Positions 45,089-54,630 of a DNA stretch of 64,000 nt are shown here, piece after piece (the stretch's first letter is position 1; every line of letters begins with the position of its first letter). A model generated the notes under the pieces. The model ran no database searches, was not told where the DNA came from, and saw nothing but the letters and a program-made list of their open reading frames with translations. Source of the stretch: Flavobacterium hibernum. GTDB lineage: Bacteria; Bacteroidota; Bacteroidia; Flavobacteriales; Flavobacteriaceae. The stretch is taken from NCBI RefSeq assembly GCF_000832125.1, contig NZ_JPRK01000018.1, forward strand, positions 26,598-90,597. The letters run 5' to 3'. The translations under genes and the position numbers were made by a program.

Positions 45089-46277
45089 TTATTTTTCTCT
45101 GCAGTAAAATTAGTATAAATATTCCAACCAAATAACATCCAAACTGTCTATAAAATATATTCTCAACACAAAAAAACAATAGAAAAGAAATTACTATTGC
45201 CATTTGAAAAAAATTCGCCCTGACTTCGATAAGCAATTTAATAAAAAAGGTGAGAAACAATAGCAACCCAATAAAACCTCCAATTAAATAAAAATCTATA
45301 AACTGATTGTGCGAATTGAACTTTTCTGTCAAAAAATATTCTTTTTTAGATGGATTTTCAATTGTACTGGAGTAACAATCTAAAAAATTATTAGAAATTG
45401 TTTTATATCCATCAAATCCAATTATAGAATTAAAATCACTTTTTTGTGTCATTAAATATGCACAATTCCAAATTACAATCCTTGGTTCATAATCAGATGC
45501 CACTTTAAGCGATTCTTCAAGATTACTCTTTACAAAAAAACGTTCCGAAATATTTTTATTTGTTAAGACTAATAATCCAAACAAAAGAACAAATGAAACT
45601 AAAGAAACACCTTTTTTTACCCAACTGATTTTAGAATAGAAAATCAAATACACAACGGCAAGTAAAAATAATGTTATGATCGAAATTCTGGCCGAAATTA
45701 ATACTATAAACAAGAATAACAATAAAGCATTTATGGCCCAAAGATATTTGTATTTTACTAGCGTAATTGATCTTTCACTTGCCAGTAATAAACCTAAAAC
45801 AGCTATAAAGCCAATATAAGGCCGCTCTAAAAGTAACAACTCATTTACCTCGGCAGTATTTGAAAATGGAAGTGTATGATGTTTTATAAAAAATAGTGTA
45901 ATTAAAAAAACAGAACACAAAATAGCTGCATCTATCCCCAATAAAATGACCAGTTTTAATGTATTAAAATCTTTTACTTTTTTGAATACAACGACAAGCC
46001 AAAACAACAAAAATAGACCTTTAAAGATCTTAAAATCATAAGAAATTGTGGCAAAAAGCGTCGATTTTATAGTTAAAAAAACCAGCAATATTAACAAAAT
46101 AATACCTGACGAAAAGTTAAACTTTGTTTTTATAATTTGATCTTTTTTAAAATCAATAATTGTCCAAACTGATAAAACTGCCAAAATAATATTTGGAATT
46201 GCTTTTGAAAAAAACAATGAAATCAACAAAGCATAAATGAGATATTCGAAACCTTTCTCTCTAATTAGATTTCTCAT
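45075..46277 (-). CDS. O-antigen ligase / polymerase-like membrane protein (Wzy_C family)
   Basis: This 400-residue protein has about 10-11 hydrophobic helices and a large periplasmic loop containing the conserved KFNSHNQFIDFYLIGGFIGL segment of O-antigen ligase/Wzy_C proteins. It is one of two such proteins in the operon (the other is at 47061-48443). One may polymerise repeat units while the other transfers chains to a lipid or protein acceptor; sequence alone does not say which. It overlaps its neighbours by 4 and 14 nt. Confidence 0.85.
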   Translation of the reverse strand: MRNLIREKGFEYLIYALLISLFFSKAIPNIILAVLSVWTIIDFKKDQIIKTKFNFSSGIILLILLVFLTIKSTLFATISYDFKIFKGLFLLFWLVVVFKKVKDFNTLKLVILLGIDAAILCSVFLITLFFIKHHTLPFSNTAEVNELLLLERPYIGFIAVLGLLLASERSITLVKYKYLWAINALLLFLFIVLISARISIITLFLLAVVYLIFYSKISWVKKGVSLVSFVLLFGLLVLTNKNISERFFVKSNLEESLKVASDYEPRIVIWNCAYLMTQKSDFNSIIGFDGYKTISNNFLDCYSSTIENPSKKEYFLTEKFNSHNQFIDFYLIGGFIGLLLFLTFFIKLLIEVRANFFQMAIVISFLLFFCVENIFYRQFGCYLVGIFILILLQRKINEEN

Positions 46278-47068
46278 TTTTTAATTCTTTTTTTAATGGA
46301 TAAAATTATACTGTACGGCATAAACAATAAAACATAATTTCGAAGAAGTCCATAAATTGGATAATATCCAACATAGAAATTTTCTTTTATAATCTGTATT
46401 CTGCTTTTTACCTGTTGTCTTCTTCTCTGTATTGAGATACCATTTTCATTAATTTCAATTTGAGTTAAATACTGACCAATATTAGCCATTTTAAACTTTT
46501 TTGAGATCGCGAAAAAGAAAGCATAATCTTCTGCCGATTTATGATTTACGGGATAAAATCCGGTTACTTCTATTATTGATGTACAAAACAATATGGCAGG
46601 ATGTATCAACATTGAATTGATGTACATTTTATTTTTGATGTTTTGATCATCTAGTGGCAAATCGATTGCATATAAATAAATGTCATTGCTGTCAACCGCC
46701 AACACATTTGAACCTACAATTTTTATTTCAGGATTTTGTTCTAAAAATTCTGTTTGAATCGCAAATCTTTTTCCTAAACAAACATCTCCGCAATCGAGTC
46801 TTGCTGTGTATTTGTATTTTTTTTTTGCACTTATTTTAAGTCCGTGATTTAATGCAAATTCAATTCCTTGATTTTGTTCCAAATACTCAAAATAAAGCGT
46901 TCCTTTTGCTTTAAAATTATTTTGAAGTATTAGTTCGTCAAATTTGTTTTTACTTCCGTCATCGACAATAATAACGTCCAATTCCTCATCAGGATGAATA
47001 GAAATCAAAGATTTTATTAATCCATCAGAATTATTATAATACGGAATCAAGAGTACGACCTTATTCAT
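46274..47068 (-). CDS. Glycosyltransferase family 2
   Basis: This 264-residue enzyme has VVLLIPYYNNSDGLIKSLIS at the N-terminus, VIIVDDGSKNKF near 33 and ARLDCGDVCLGKRF near 89-102, where the usual DxD is D-C-G-D. It is followed by a short C-terminal hydrophobic segment (YVLLFMPYSIILSI). The altered DxD suggests a distinct donor or a subfamily. It overlaps both neighbours (4 and 8 nt). Confidence 0.88.
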   Translation of the reverse strand: MNKVVLLIPYYNNSDGLIKSLISIHPDEELDVIIVDDGSKNKFDELILQNNFKAKGTLYFEYLEQNQGIEFALNHGLKISAKKKYKYTARLDCGDVCLGKRFAIQTEFLEQNPEIKIVGSNVLAVDSNDIYLYAIDLPLDDQNIKNKMYINSMLIHPAILFCTSIIEVTGFYPVNHKSAEDYAFFFAISKKFKMANIGQYLTQIEINENGISIQRRRQQVKSRIQIIKENFYVGYYPIYGLLRNYVLLFMPYSIILSIKKRIKK

Positions 47069-48443
47069 CTTTTGCTGCCATTGCTTTATTTCTCATTCTA
47101 ATCAAAATAGCTAAACTTAACCAGACACCATACATTCTAAAAGTATCTATTTGAAACCAATTTATATATAAGCCAACAAGTGAAATGAGCAGAATCATTA
47201 AAAGTGTTTTCTCTTCGTCTCTTGCTCTTTTCATAAGTAAACGTATTTCGTTGAGCGAAAAACAAAGTATCATTAAAAACAATAAAATTCCAATTAACCC
47301 AGTTTCGGCCAACAAACGAGTATAGATGTTATATCCTGGCGGAAAGGCTTTTTCCTTTTTATTCTTGTAATACAATTCGAACTCATAATTGTTTCGCGTT
47401 GCCCAGGTAGGATAATGCGTTCTATTATGATACGTTTGTTGCCCAAATCCAACACCAGTTATTGGGTTTTCTAAAAATACTTGTATAGAAGCATATTGCA
47501 TTCCAAATCTGGATTGATTAGAAACGTTTTTGGTCAGATTTTTTTTAAAGTCGAGAGAATCCATTTTTTCAGCAACAGATTTAATTACTTTCTCTCCATT
47601 GAAAACTAGCAAAGCACTAAATATTAATGCAAATCCAACTAAAAAATTGGTAATGTATTTTTTAAACCTTTGGTCTTTGTACAAAAAGATGGAAAAGATA
47701 AACAATTGAATAAATATTACAACAAGTCCAGTTCTTGATCCTGAAAAATACGTTAGAATTAAAACTGCAATTGTTGGTAAAAACCTTGTTGGTTTTTTAC
47801 TGGTTAGAATATAGCTAAACATCCATCCTGAAATGGTAATAAGATAGATTGCCAAAAATGGCGGTTCGTAAGATATTGACGAAATTCGTCCTTGCGGATA
47901 TAAGTTTACTTCGAGAAATGGAAAATAATTGAATGCTTCGAGAACTTTGTAAAAAACACGATATCCGAATGAGGAAACTAAAATTTCGAAAAAACCGTAT
48001 ACGAAAGCTATTATCAAAGACAATAGAAAAACTTTCCTTATTTTAAAGAGAATTTCTTTCAGCTCCATTTTTGCCAAAACATTGACATACAAAATTAAAA
48101 ATACCAGACTTGATAATAGCAAAGCAAAATATTGTCGCACAAAACGGTTTATACCACCCGTTTGCTTAAAGTAATTGGCCGAAACGGTATTTATGTTTAA
48201 TAATGTGGTTATTAAACACCATATTAAAAAAACCATTATCAACTGAAAAATTAAGCTTTTGTAGGGTACATAAATCTTCTTAGAAAAGACAACCTCAACA
48301 CCTAAAACAAGAAATCCTACAATAAGAAAAAGAGCTCCGGCTTCACTTTTAAATTCGCCCAATAAAGGAATCCCTTCATAATCATTAAATGGAAAGAAGA
48401 AGAGTCCTAAAAAAAATAATATTGTATATAATTTTCTAAGCAA
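47061..48443 (-). CDS. Wzy-like polysaccharide polymerase / O-antigen ligase family protein
   Basis: This 460-residue protein has about 11-12 membrane helices and a long periplasmic loop (near 330-385) with FLENPITGVGFGQQTYHNRT, the feature shared by Wzy polymerases and ligases. Its first codon is TTG at 48443: an in-frame TAA lies five codons upstream and no ATG intervenes. It is 5 nt from the preceding GT2 gene and overlaps the next by 8 nt. Confidence 0.85.
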   Translation of the reverse strand: MLRKLYTILFFLGLFFFPFNDYEGIPLLGEFKSEAGALFLIVGFLVLGVEVVFSKKIYVPYKSLIFQLIMVFLIWCLITTLLNINTVSANYFKQTGGINRFVRQYFALLLSSLVFLILYVNVLAKMELKEILFKIRKVFLLSLIIAFVYGFFEILVSSFGYRVFYKVLEAFNYFPFLEVNLYPQGRISSISYEPPFLAIYLITISGWMFSYILTSKKPTRFLPTIAVLILTYFSGSRTGLVVIFIQLFIFSIFLYKDQRFKKYITNFLVGFALIFSALLVFNGEKVIKSVAEKMDSLDFKKNLTKNVSNQSRFGMQYASIQVFLENPITGVGFGQQTYHNRTHYPTWATRNNYEFELYYKNKKEKAFPPGYNIYTRLLAETGLIGILLFLMILCFSLNEIRLLMKRARDEEKTLLMILLISLVGLYINWFQIDTFRMYGVWLSLAILIRMRNKAMAAKDE

Positions 48444-48448
48444 TATTT

Positions 48449-49537
48449 TTAAGTTTTACTGATTTTAAAATTATTGATATTTCGAATAATCTCTGAGATT
48501 TTTGGATGATATCCTATTTTAATACTTAAAACCAAAAGGAATAATGCCATTTGAGATTTATTAAGGATTATTTTTAAGATTATTTTTTCGTATAATCCTT
48601 TGTCTGCAAGGGCTTCACTATAGTATTTCTTGGCTAATTCATAAACTTTTTCATGAAAAACCATCTGTTCAATATAATTCCACTTTGTTTTAAATGGAGT
48701 TATAGAAACAGAACATTTATATACTAAATAAGAAACTCTTTGAAGTAATCTAATGGCTTTTAGTTTTTCTAATTCTGTTGCAGAAATCGAAAGATCATAT
48801 TCTTTTTTATAATCTAAATAATATTTCTCAAGTGCTTTACTAAAATAATCATTTTCAATAATTAGTCTTGATTTACTATTGGCAACTTCTCGGTAATAAT
48901 AACCGGCGTAATTTGTAAATAAAACTTTTTGAGCTTTATTAAAAGCTTGTATGTTAAATATATTATCTTCTTCAATAACTCTATTTCCAGGAAATCTAAC
49001 CTGATTTTCATTTATAAAACTTCGTTTATAGATTTTATTCCAAACCGCAAATAAATCTTCAACTCGTAACAAATTAGGAATGATTTTGTTTTGTATAAAA
49101 GCTTTATCAAAAATTAAATCCTTTTCAAAACCATTTTCTTTAATAATAAACTTGTCATCTCTGCCTAATATTGTTTTAGAAATAAGAATATCTAAATCAT
49201 CTTTAATAGCTGTATTGTATAAATATTCCAGAAAATCATTTTTTAAATAATCATCATTGTCTAGAAAACCAATATATTGACCAGTGGCATTATTAACTCC
49301 TGTATTTCGAGCTTCACTAATTCCCTTATTTTCCTGATTGATAAGGATAATACGTTGATCTTCTTTTTGATAGTCTTCGATTATTTGGCGGCTATTATCT
49401 ACAGAACCGTCATTTATAAATATAAATTCACAATCTCCCAGCGTTTGGTTCAACAATGATTTTATGCAATCATGTAAATAGTCTTTTGCGTTATAAACCG
49501 GAATAATAACACTAATTTTAATAATAGTCATGTTCAT
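48449..49537 (-). CDS. Glycosyltransferase family 2 (EpsJ/WcaA-like)
   Basis: This 362-residue protein has a GT-A domain with SVIIPVYNAKDYLHDCIKSL, FINDGSVDNS near 41 and GFLDNDDYL near 90-98 (DxD-type metal site). A long helical C-terminal region of about 150 residues follows. ATG start at 49537, overlapping the flippase stop by 4 nt (ATGA). The sugar specificity is unknown. Confidence 0.9.
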   Translation of the reverse strand: MNMTIIKISVIIPVYNAKDYLHDCIKSLLNQTLGDCEFIFINDGSVDNSRQIIEDYQKEDQRIILINQENKGISEARNTGVNNATGQYIGFLDNDDYLKNDFLEYLYNTAIKDDLDILISKTILGRDDKFIIKENGFEKDLIFDKAFIQNKIIPNLLRVEDLFAVWNKIYKRSFINENQVRFPGNRVIEEDNIFNIQAFNKAQKVLFTNYAGYYYREVANSKSRLIIENDYFSKALEKYYLDYKKEYDLSISATELEKLKAIRLLQRVSYLVYKCSVSITPFKTKWNYIEQMVFHEKVYELAKKYYSEALADKGLYEKIILKIILNKSQMALFLLVLSIKIGYHPKISEIIRNINNFKISKT

Positions 49538-50820
49538 TTATCGGTTTTAAAAATCAACTTAATCTCTTTATTCGCAAAATACCACATTCCTAAAACAATA
49601 AATATTTGTGTAATAATTAGCGCAATTGCGGTTCCTACTTCCTGAAAAAAATGCGTTAGAATTAAATTAATTGTAAAATTTAAAATTGTTGCATAAACTA
49701 TAACTCGAAAATATAAATTATCCTTTCCTAAATTTAGAAGAATTTGTTTTCCATACATAGTGTCCAAAAATGATAATAATGGAACTAGAAGGAGAATTCT
49801 AAAAATCAGAATCGAAGCAAACATTGCTTTCCCGTAAATAATTTCGATAATTGGTTCTGCAAAACAAAAACAAAATAATATTAGTATTGAAAAGAGTATT
49901 GTTCCTGTTACTGTAATTTTATTTATTTTTTGAATGGTTTGCAGCTTATTCAGCATCATCTCTTTTGAAAGATAAGGAAAAATAGTGTTTGAAATTGGTG
50001 TTTGAAGATTTCCCATTGCCCGTACTAATTTTTCGGCTGCAGAAAAATAACCTACTGCCTGATTTCCTGCCAAAAAACCAAGTATTAATGTATTAGTATT
50101 GGTAAAAAAGGAAATTTTAAGCTCGGATAAAAAGACATATTTCGATTTTTGAAGCTGCTCTACTATTCCACTAAAAGGTTGTATTTTAAACTTAATATTA
50201 AAATCCTTCTGAATATAAAATAATGCAAAAATACCAGCTGTTATAAATCCTAAGGCATTAAAAACGGGAACTAAATAATAATCTGATTTTTGTTTTACGA
50301 AGATAAAAAGAGCAATTGTAAAAATTACTTTCGTAAATAAATTGAGATAGGTAATGTATTTCATTTTTTGAATTCCCTGAAAATACCATACGGGGAAAAT
50401 GGCTTGCCCAAAAACAGATCCGAATGAAAATAAATAAACAATCCAATAGGTTCTAAAAATTTCGAACAAAAAAACTATGCACATCATTGCAACGAAACTT
50501 ACTACTAGCAATAGCAACTTTGCAGACATAATTTGATTAAAAATCAAGTTTTGCTTTTCAGAGTCATCTGTGGCTAATGAAATGTCACGTGTTCCGGTTG
50601 AATTGAAGCCGTAATCTGTTATAATTTGGAAATAGGTAATAAATGCAAATGAAAAAGATAATAATCCAAAATAATCTACACCTAATGTTCTTATTAAATA
50701 AGGCAATGTAATTAATGGCAATACTAAATTTAAACCTTGAAGCAAAGAAAGATACACGAAATTTGAAGCCAAAATTTTGTGCTTTTTATATCGCTGAAAT
50801 ATATCAAAAATTGGCTTCAA
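49534..50820 (-). CDS. Wzx-like flippase of the polysaccharide operon
   Basis: This 428-residue protein has about 12 helices and begins HKILASNFVYLSLLQGLNLV after a short basic tail, with TLPYLIRTLGVDYFGLLSFS typical of RfbX/Wzx proteins. It moves the undecaprenyl-linked repeat unit to the periplasmic side for polymerisation. The first codon is TTG, and residue numbering suggests a complete N-terminus. It overlaps the downstream GT2 gene by 4 nt. Confidence 0.9.
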   Translation of the reverse strand: MKPIFDIFQRYKKHKILASNFVYLSLLQGLNLVLPLITLPYLIRTLGVDYFGLLSFSFAFITYFQIITDYGFNSTGTRDISLATDDSEKQNLIFNQIMSAKLLLLVVSFVAMMCIVFLFEIFRTYWIVYLFSFGSVFGQAIFPVWYFQGIQKMKYITYLNLFTKVIFTIALFIFVKQKSDYYLVPVFNALGFITAGIFALFYIQKDFNIKFKIQPFSGIVEQLQKSKYVFLSELKISFFTNTNTLILGFLAGNQAVGYFSAAEKLVRAMGNLQTPISNTIFPYLSKEMMLNKLQTIQKINKITVTGTILFSILILFCFCFAEPIIEIIYGKAMFASILIFRILLLVPLLSFLDTMYGKQILLNLGKDNLYFRVIVYATILNFTINLILTHFFQEVGTAIALIITQIFIVLGMWYFANKEIKLIFKTDK

Positions 50821-50845
50821 TGTTTGGTGGTTTTATTATAAAAAG

Positions 50846-50873
50846 AAGGCTATACCTAAAAAGGAACAGCCTT
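50846..50873 (-). terminator. Weak hairpin between the lipoprotein and flippase genes
   Basis: AAGGCT (50846-50851) pairs with AGCCTT (50868-50873) across a 16-nt loop. It lies in the only sizeable gap of the operon. The stem is too short for a confident terminator; partial attenuation is possible. Confidence 0.35.
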
Positions 50874-50898
50874 AAAAATTAATATTATTTAAAAAAAA

Positions 50899-51435
50899 CT
50901 ACATTTTAGCTCCTCTTACTTTTTCGATTTCAGGATAAATTAACGGTTTTGTTAAAAAATAGGGATCAAAATTTTCTCCATTTTTAATAAAAGTTGCTAC
51001 TCCTGTGGCTTCATCAAATTTTATAAATTCATTTGGTGTAAAGTATTTTAAAATGTCTCTTTGTTCAATTTTAAAAACTCTTCCCTCAAAACTTAAAGTT
51101 ATTGAGTTGATTGTTATTGGTGCTTGATCTTTGTTTGAACTTACATCAAAACGAATATCATTTGGTAAAACTCCTTCTGGAATACTAAATGTTATTAATT
51201 GTGACTCAGATTTTCCTTTTACACCATTGTAAACCGTTTTTTTGTCATCAAAATAAGCAATTGAAGGATCTTTGTAAAAAAGAATTAATTCATCATCTTT
51301 TTCTATTTTTAAATCTACAACTACATCAAATGTATTGGCTTTAACTTCTTCAACCGGGGCAACTTCTTCTTTATTCTTGCAAGAACTAAATAATGTTAAT
51401 AAAACTATATTAATAAATAGTAACTGTTTTTTCAT
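50899..51435 (-). CDS. Lipoprotein of unknown function in the polysaccharide operon
   Basis: I do not recognise this 178-residue protein. The signal MKKQLLFINIVLLTLFSSC has Cys19 followed by KNKEE, so it is a lipoprotein. The acidic residues close to the Cys fit the flavobacterial surface-export signal, though this is not proof. The rest (about 35-170) looks like a beta-sandwich (FDVVVDLKIEKDDELILFYK, TINSITLSFEGRVFKIEQ). It lies between the Wzz-like and Wzx genes, so it may help export or anchor the glycan. A TATTTTTG box is 16 nt upstream of its ATG. Confidence 0.75.
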   Translation of the reverse strand: MKKQLLFINIVLLTLFSSCKNKEEVAPVEEVKANTFDVVVDLKIEKDDELILFYKDPSIAYFDDKKTVYNGVKGKSESQLITFSIPEGVLPNDIRFDVSSNKDQAPITINSITLSFEGRVFKIEQRDILKYFTPNEFIKFDEATGVATFIKNGENFDPYFLTKPLIYPEIEKVRGAKM

Positions 51436-51544
51436 TGGTCTGTTTTTTTAACAAAAATATATATATTTAGCTTTCAACACTAAAAATATTTTCCGTTTTT
51501 GTTTAAGTTTTGGTTAATTGTATAAAATATTATATTTCAGCATA

Positions 51545-52528
51545 TTATAATTTAGCTAAGTGTTTTTGTTTATTGTAAAATGACTTAAATAAATATAAAA
51601 ACCCAAATAATACAACAAACAAAACTGGTAGTAAGAACTTTAAACGACCGTTAATATACTTAACAGATTCTAAATTTAGGGTAATACTGTTTTCTTTTAC
51701 AATTTTATCGTAGCCAATTAAATTAATCCTATTATTTGCTTGTTCGTTAATCAAATCATTTTTGGTCTTAATAATGTCGTTGAGCTGTGTGTTTTCATTA
51801 TAATACATTAATTTTTCGTTTCTCCCAGCTCCATTTTTTGAGTTCGAAAAGTTGCTAATAATTCCATCTATCTGCTTGATAATAGAGTCGTTTTGCTTCA
51901 TTTTAAGCTCTATATTTTTATAAACTTCTTTCTGAATTTTACCATAATAATCTGATGCGTTTAAATACTTCAAAAGTGGTTTTATAAGCTCTTCTTCGGC
52001 TGTTTTTTCCTTTGTCGATAATACAATCGTTTGATAAGTATAGTTTTTACTGGTCATATTATCTTCAAGTACCTTTTTGATATCACCATCTTCGGCCATC
52101 AACTTTATCAATTCGAAATTTTCGGGCTTGTTTTTGATAAAATTGTAAACATCGGCAATGGGTTTTACCTCTATTACTTTTAGATTTTTGGGTTTTATAA
52201 TACCAACATTATTCTTTAAAAAAAGAGTATCCTCTTCTTTAATTTTAGAATTAATCAAATCGATTTTAGCATATAAATAATCTGTAGCACCAAAATTTGG
52301 TGCTACGATAATTTCATGTTCATAACTCTTTTGTGTACTGTCTAAAAAAATTCCGAGACCAAATCCGGCCAAAACTAAAATTGAAACAATAATCCAATTA
52401 TGAACAAAAAACTGAATACCTCTAAAAATAGAAGTACTTATTCCTTGAAAAAAAGTACTAATTTTTCTTGAAATAAAGGTTAAATCAATTTCTTGATCGT
52501 CATTGTTTTGGGGTACTTTTGTACTCAT
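51545..52528 (-). CDS. Wzz-like chain-length determinant protein
   Basis: This 327-residue protein has two membrane helices (about 46-66, IIVSILVLAGFGLGIFLDS, and about 296-316, LLPVLFVVLFGFLYLFKSF) enclosing a long periplasmic, partly coiled-coil domain, the layout of polysaccharide co-polymerases. Sequence similarity to classical Wzz is weak, and the proline-rich motif before the second helix is reduced. It would set chain length together with one of the Wzy-like proteins. No tyrosine kinase domain is attached. Confidence 0.7.
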   Translation of the reverse strand: MSTKVPQNNDDQEIDLTFISRKISTFFQGISTSIFRGIQFFVHNWIIVSILVLAGFGLGIFLDSTQKSYEHEIIVAPNFGATDYLYAKIDLINSKIKEEDTLFLKNNVGIIKPKNLKVIEVKPIADVYNFIKNKPENFELIKLMAEDGDIKKVLEDNMTSKNYTYQTIVLSTKEKTAEEELIKPLLKYLNASDYYGKIQKEVYKNIELKMKQNDSIIKQIDGIISNFSNSKNGAGRNEKLMYYNENTQLNDIIKTKNDLINEQANNRINLIGYDKIVKENSITLNLESVKYINGRLKFLLPVLFVVLFGFLYLFKSFYNKQKHLAKL

Positions 52529-52536
52529 TTATGGGA

Positions 52537-54216
52537 TTATTTTATGTTGAAAATTTGTTCTAAAATTTTAATAGTAATCAAATAGGTTGGTTTTACACCT
52601 GTTGTTCCTAATCCGCCAGAAGCCAATGTACTTCCTGTTTCCAAAGGATTATCTGAGGCATAATAGGCATAACGAACTTTAATATCGTGTGGTACACTTT
52701 TTCTGATTTTTGAAGCAGATTGAATGGCTTTTTGATAATATGAACCTTCCATTTCAAGACCAATTACACCCCAAGTCGATTCGTGAAAGAATTTCAATAA
52801 ATCTCTGTTTTGTAATGATGTTCCTAAAACGGTTACCATTGCACCTTCAAAAACTGCAATGTCATTTCCTTCAAACATTTTGCCTGTTAATTCATTTTCG
52901 AAATAATAATTATCAGCAGTTCCCTCGTTGATGTGTGCTGTAGGAATCATAATATCTCCTTTTCCGCCTTCAAGAATTCCTGCTTTTCCCATTATCGAAA
53001 CAGATCTTACTTCTAATAAGGTTTCTTTCTTGAAAGGTTTCAAAAGTTCATCGATCGTTTCATAAGCTTGCTCACCAAAAGCATAATCCATTACAATAAT
53101 AACTGGTTTAGCTTCGTCTAGAGCTGCTTTTGGAAATCCTGTTTTTACCCAATCAATTTTTGCAGTATCAAAAATCTGAACATCAATATTTGTTCCTGAT
53201 GTATCTGGTAACGAAATCATTCCGTTTTTCAACGCCAGTTCTTCAACATGACTTCTAATTTCTTTTGCGCCAGATTTACTCAATTCTTCGTAAATGAAAA
53301 AATCAGATTTGTCCTTAAATTTCGTTTTCAACAACGGCGTTGCAAAAATAGAATTCATTACACTGTGCATATTTGCACTTATTACGTGAATTGGTCGCTT
53401 TAAAAGATTATTTGCTTTTAGAACTTCCTTGATATTGGTTGCCCAAATTTCACCATGAATGTGGTGTCCTAAACGCTCTCGTAAAACTGGACTAAAAGTT
53501 ATAGTACGTTTATTATTTTCGATTACTTCTTCTATGGCTAATTTTCCTAACCAGTAAATAACGTGCAAGAAACGGTCTGGAGCGTTTTCTGATCCAAAAG
53601 CGTCGTAAATATCTAGAACTTCTTCAAAAGTACGTCCTAAAATATTGGCTACGTGCGAGATTGCTTTTTCTTTTTCTACCAAAGGCAATTTTTTAGGTTG
53701 CATTACGGCTTGTTCCAACTTCATCCAATCTCGAGAAACTTCGCCACCATCGTCTAATAAAACTCGGTCTTTAATTTTATGTGATTCTATAAAAATAAAA
53801 GTCAAATGCGTTAAGATATCATAAATATCAGATCGCCCACGAGTGATTTCGACATTCATTTGTTCTTCGTCGATTCTATAACAGTTTCTTCTTCTTTTTG
53901 GAGGAACAATTGCTTGAAAATGCGATTTAGAATATCCTTCGTCAGAAGTTAAATTAATAAAACGACATTGTTCAATTCCTATTGGTAAACGTTCAATAAC
54001 GTACAAAAGTCCGTTTAGTTCTACTTTTTCTTCGCCTATATTTCCGTAAATTTCCGGACGTAATGCTAATAATGATTCACGTAAACTATCGCCCGAAACT
54101 CCCATTGGTTTATAAAAACCACGGTTGAATAGGTGACGCATTGTAATGTACATTTTTTCTATAGCTGCAGATGATTCCTGAGCTCTTGATCTTGATATAT
54201 GTTTGGTATCTTTCAT
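52537..54216 (-). CDS. DUF6909 family protein with a nucleoside-phosphorylase-like part
   Basis: This 559-residue soluble protein matches what I recall as DUF6909 in Bacteroidota. The C-terminal half (about 270-550) has elements reminiscent of purine nucleoside phosphorylase/nucleosidase enzymes: VSIMGKAGILEGGKGDIMIP, then VIGLEMEGSYYQKA, where MEG resembles the nucleoside-ribose-binding motif. The N-terminal half is helical with no recognised motif. It lies 8 nt upstream of the Wzz-like gene, so it appears to lead the operon. Any enzymatic role is inference. Confidence 0.7.
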   Translation of the reverse strand: MKDTKHISRSRAQESSAAIEKMYITMRHLFNRGFYKPMGVSGDSLRESLLALRPEIYGNIGEEKVELNGLLYVIERLPIGIEQCRFINLTSDEGYSKSHFQAIVPPKRRRNCYRIDEEQMNVEITRGRSDIYDILTHLTFIFIESHKIKDRVLLDDGGEVSRDWMKLEQAVMQPKKLPLVEKEKAISHVANILGRTFEEVLDIYDAFGSENAPDRFLHVIYWLGKLAIEEVIENNKRTITFSPVLRERLGHHIHGEIWATNIKEVLKANNLLKRPIHVISANMHSVMNSIFATPLLKTKFKDKSDFFIYEELSKSGAKEIRSHVEELALKNGMISLPDTSGTNIDVQIFDTAKIDWVKTGFPKAALDEAKPVIIVMDYAFGEQAYETIDELLKPFKKETLLEVRSVSIMGKAGILEGGKGDIMIPTAHINEGTADNYYFENELTGKMFEGNDIAVFEGAMVTVLGTSLQNRDLLKFFHESTWGVIGLEMEGSYYQKAIQSASKIRKSVPHDIKVRYAYYASDNPLETGSTLASGGLGTTGVKPTYLITIKILEQIFNIK

Positions 54217-54338
54217 GCTATTTTATTTTAAAAATCTTCTTATAAATGAAGATAATCTGTATTTTTTAATTTAACGAAATTAGTAATTAAAAAGGTAATT
54301 CTGTAAAAACAATATTTAACAAATTGTTAGAATAGCTT

Positions 54339-54605
54339 TTATCGATTCTTTTTAAATTCATTGTAATATTTTACAATTTTTGGGTTTTTACTGGAATATA
54401 TAATTTGAATCTGATCATTTATTCTTAAAGAATCTGATCGAAGATTTATACTGTTTTTTTTATTCGCATATTCTATAAAAACAAAATTGTCTTTTTTTAT
54501 ATTAGTATTTATTTTTGTAATAACAATACTTTCAACAACTCCATATTTTTTTAATTCATATTTTTCATAAAATCCCAGCAAATATTTAAAAGAAGCAATA
54601 CTCAA
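54339..54605 (-). CDS. Small ORF, probably the second half of a broken membrane gene
   Basis: These 88 residues have a TTG start assigned by frame only. The frame is open 15 codons further upstream and reads KKLKSVINISAFIILFL ahead of SIASFKYLLGF. The natural hydrophobic helix therefore begins before the TTG, overlapping the end of the preceding ORF. Deleting one A of the AAAAA tract at the end of that ORF would join both into one protein of about 195 residues. The C-terminal part looks like a small beta-domain (VESIVITKINTNIKKDNFVF), as in DUF3592-type proteins. Confidence 0.5.
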   Translation of the reverse strand: MSIASFKYLLGFYEKYELKKYGVVESIVITKINTNIKKDNFVFIEYANKKNSINLRSDSLRINDQIQIIYSSKNPKIVKYYNEFKKNR

Positions 54606-54630
54606 AAATAATATTATAAAAGCTGAAATG

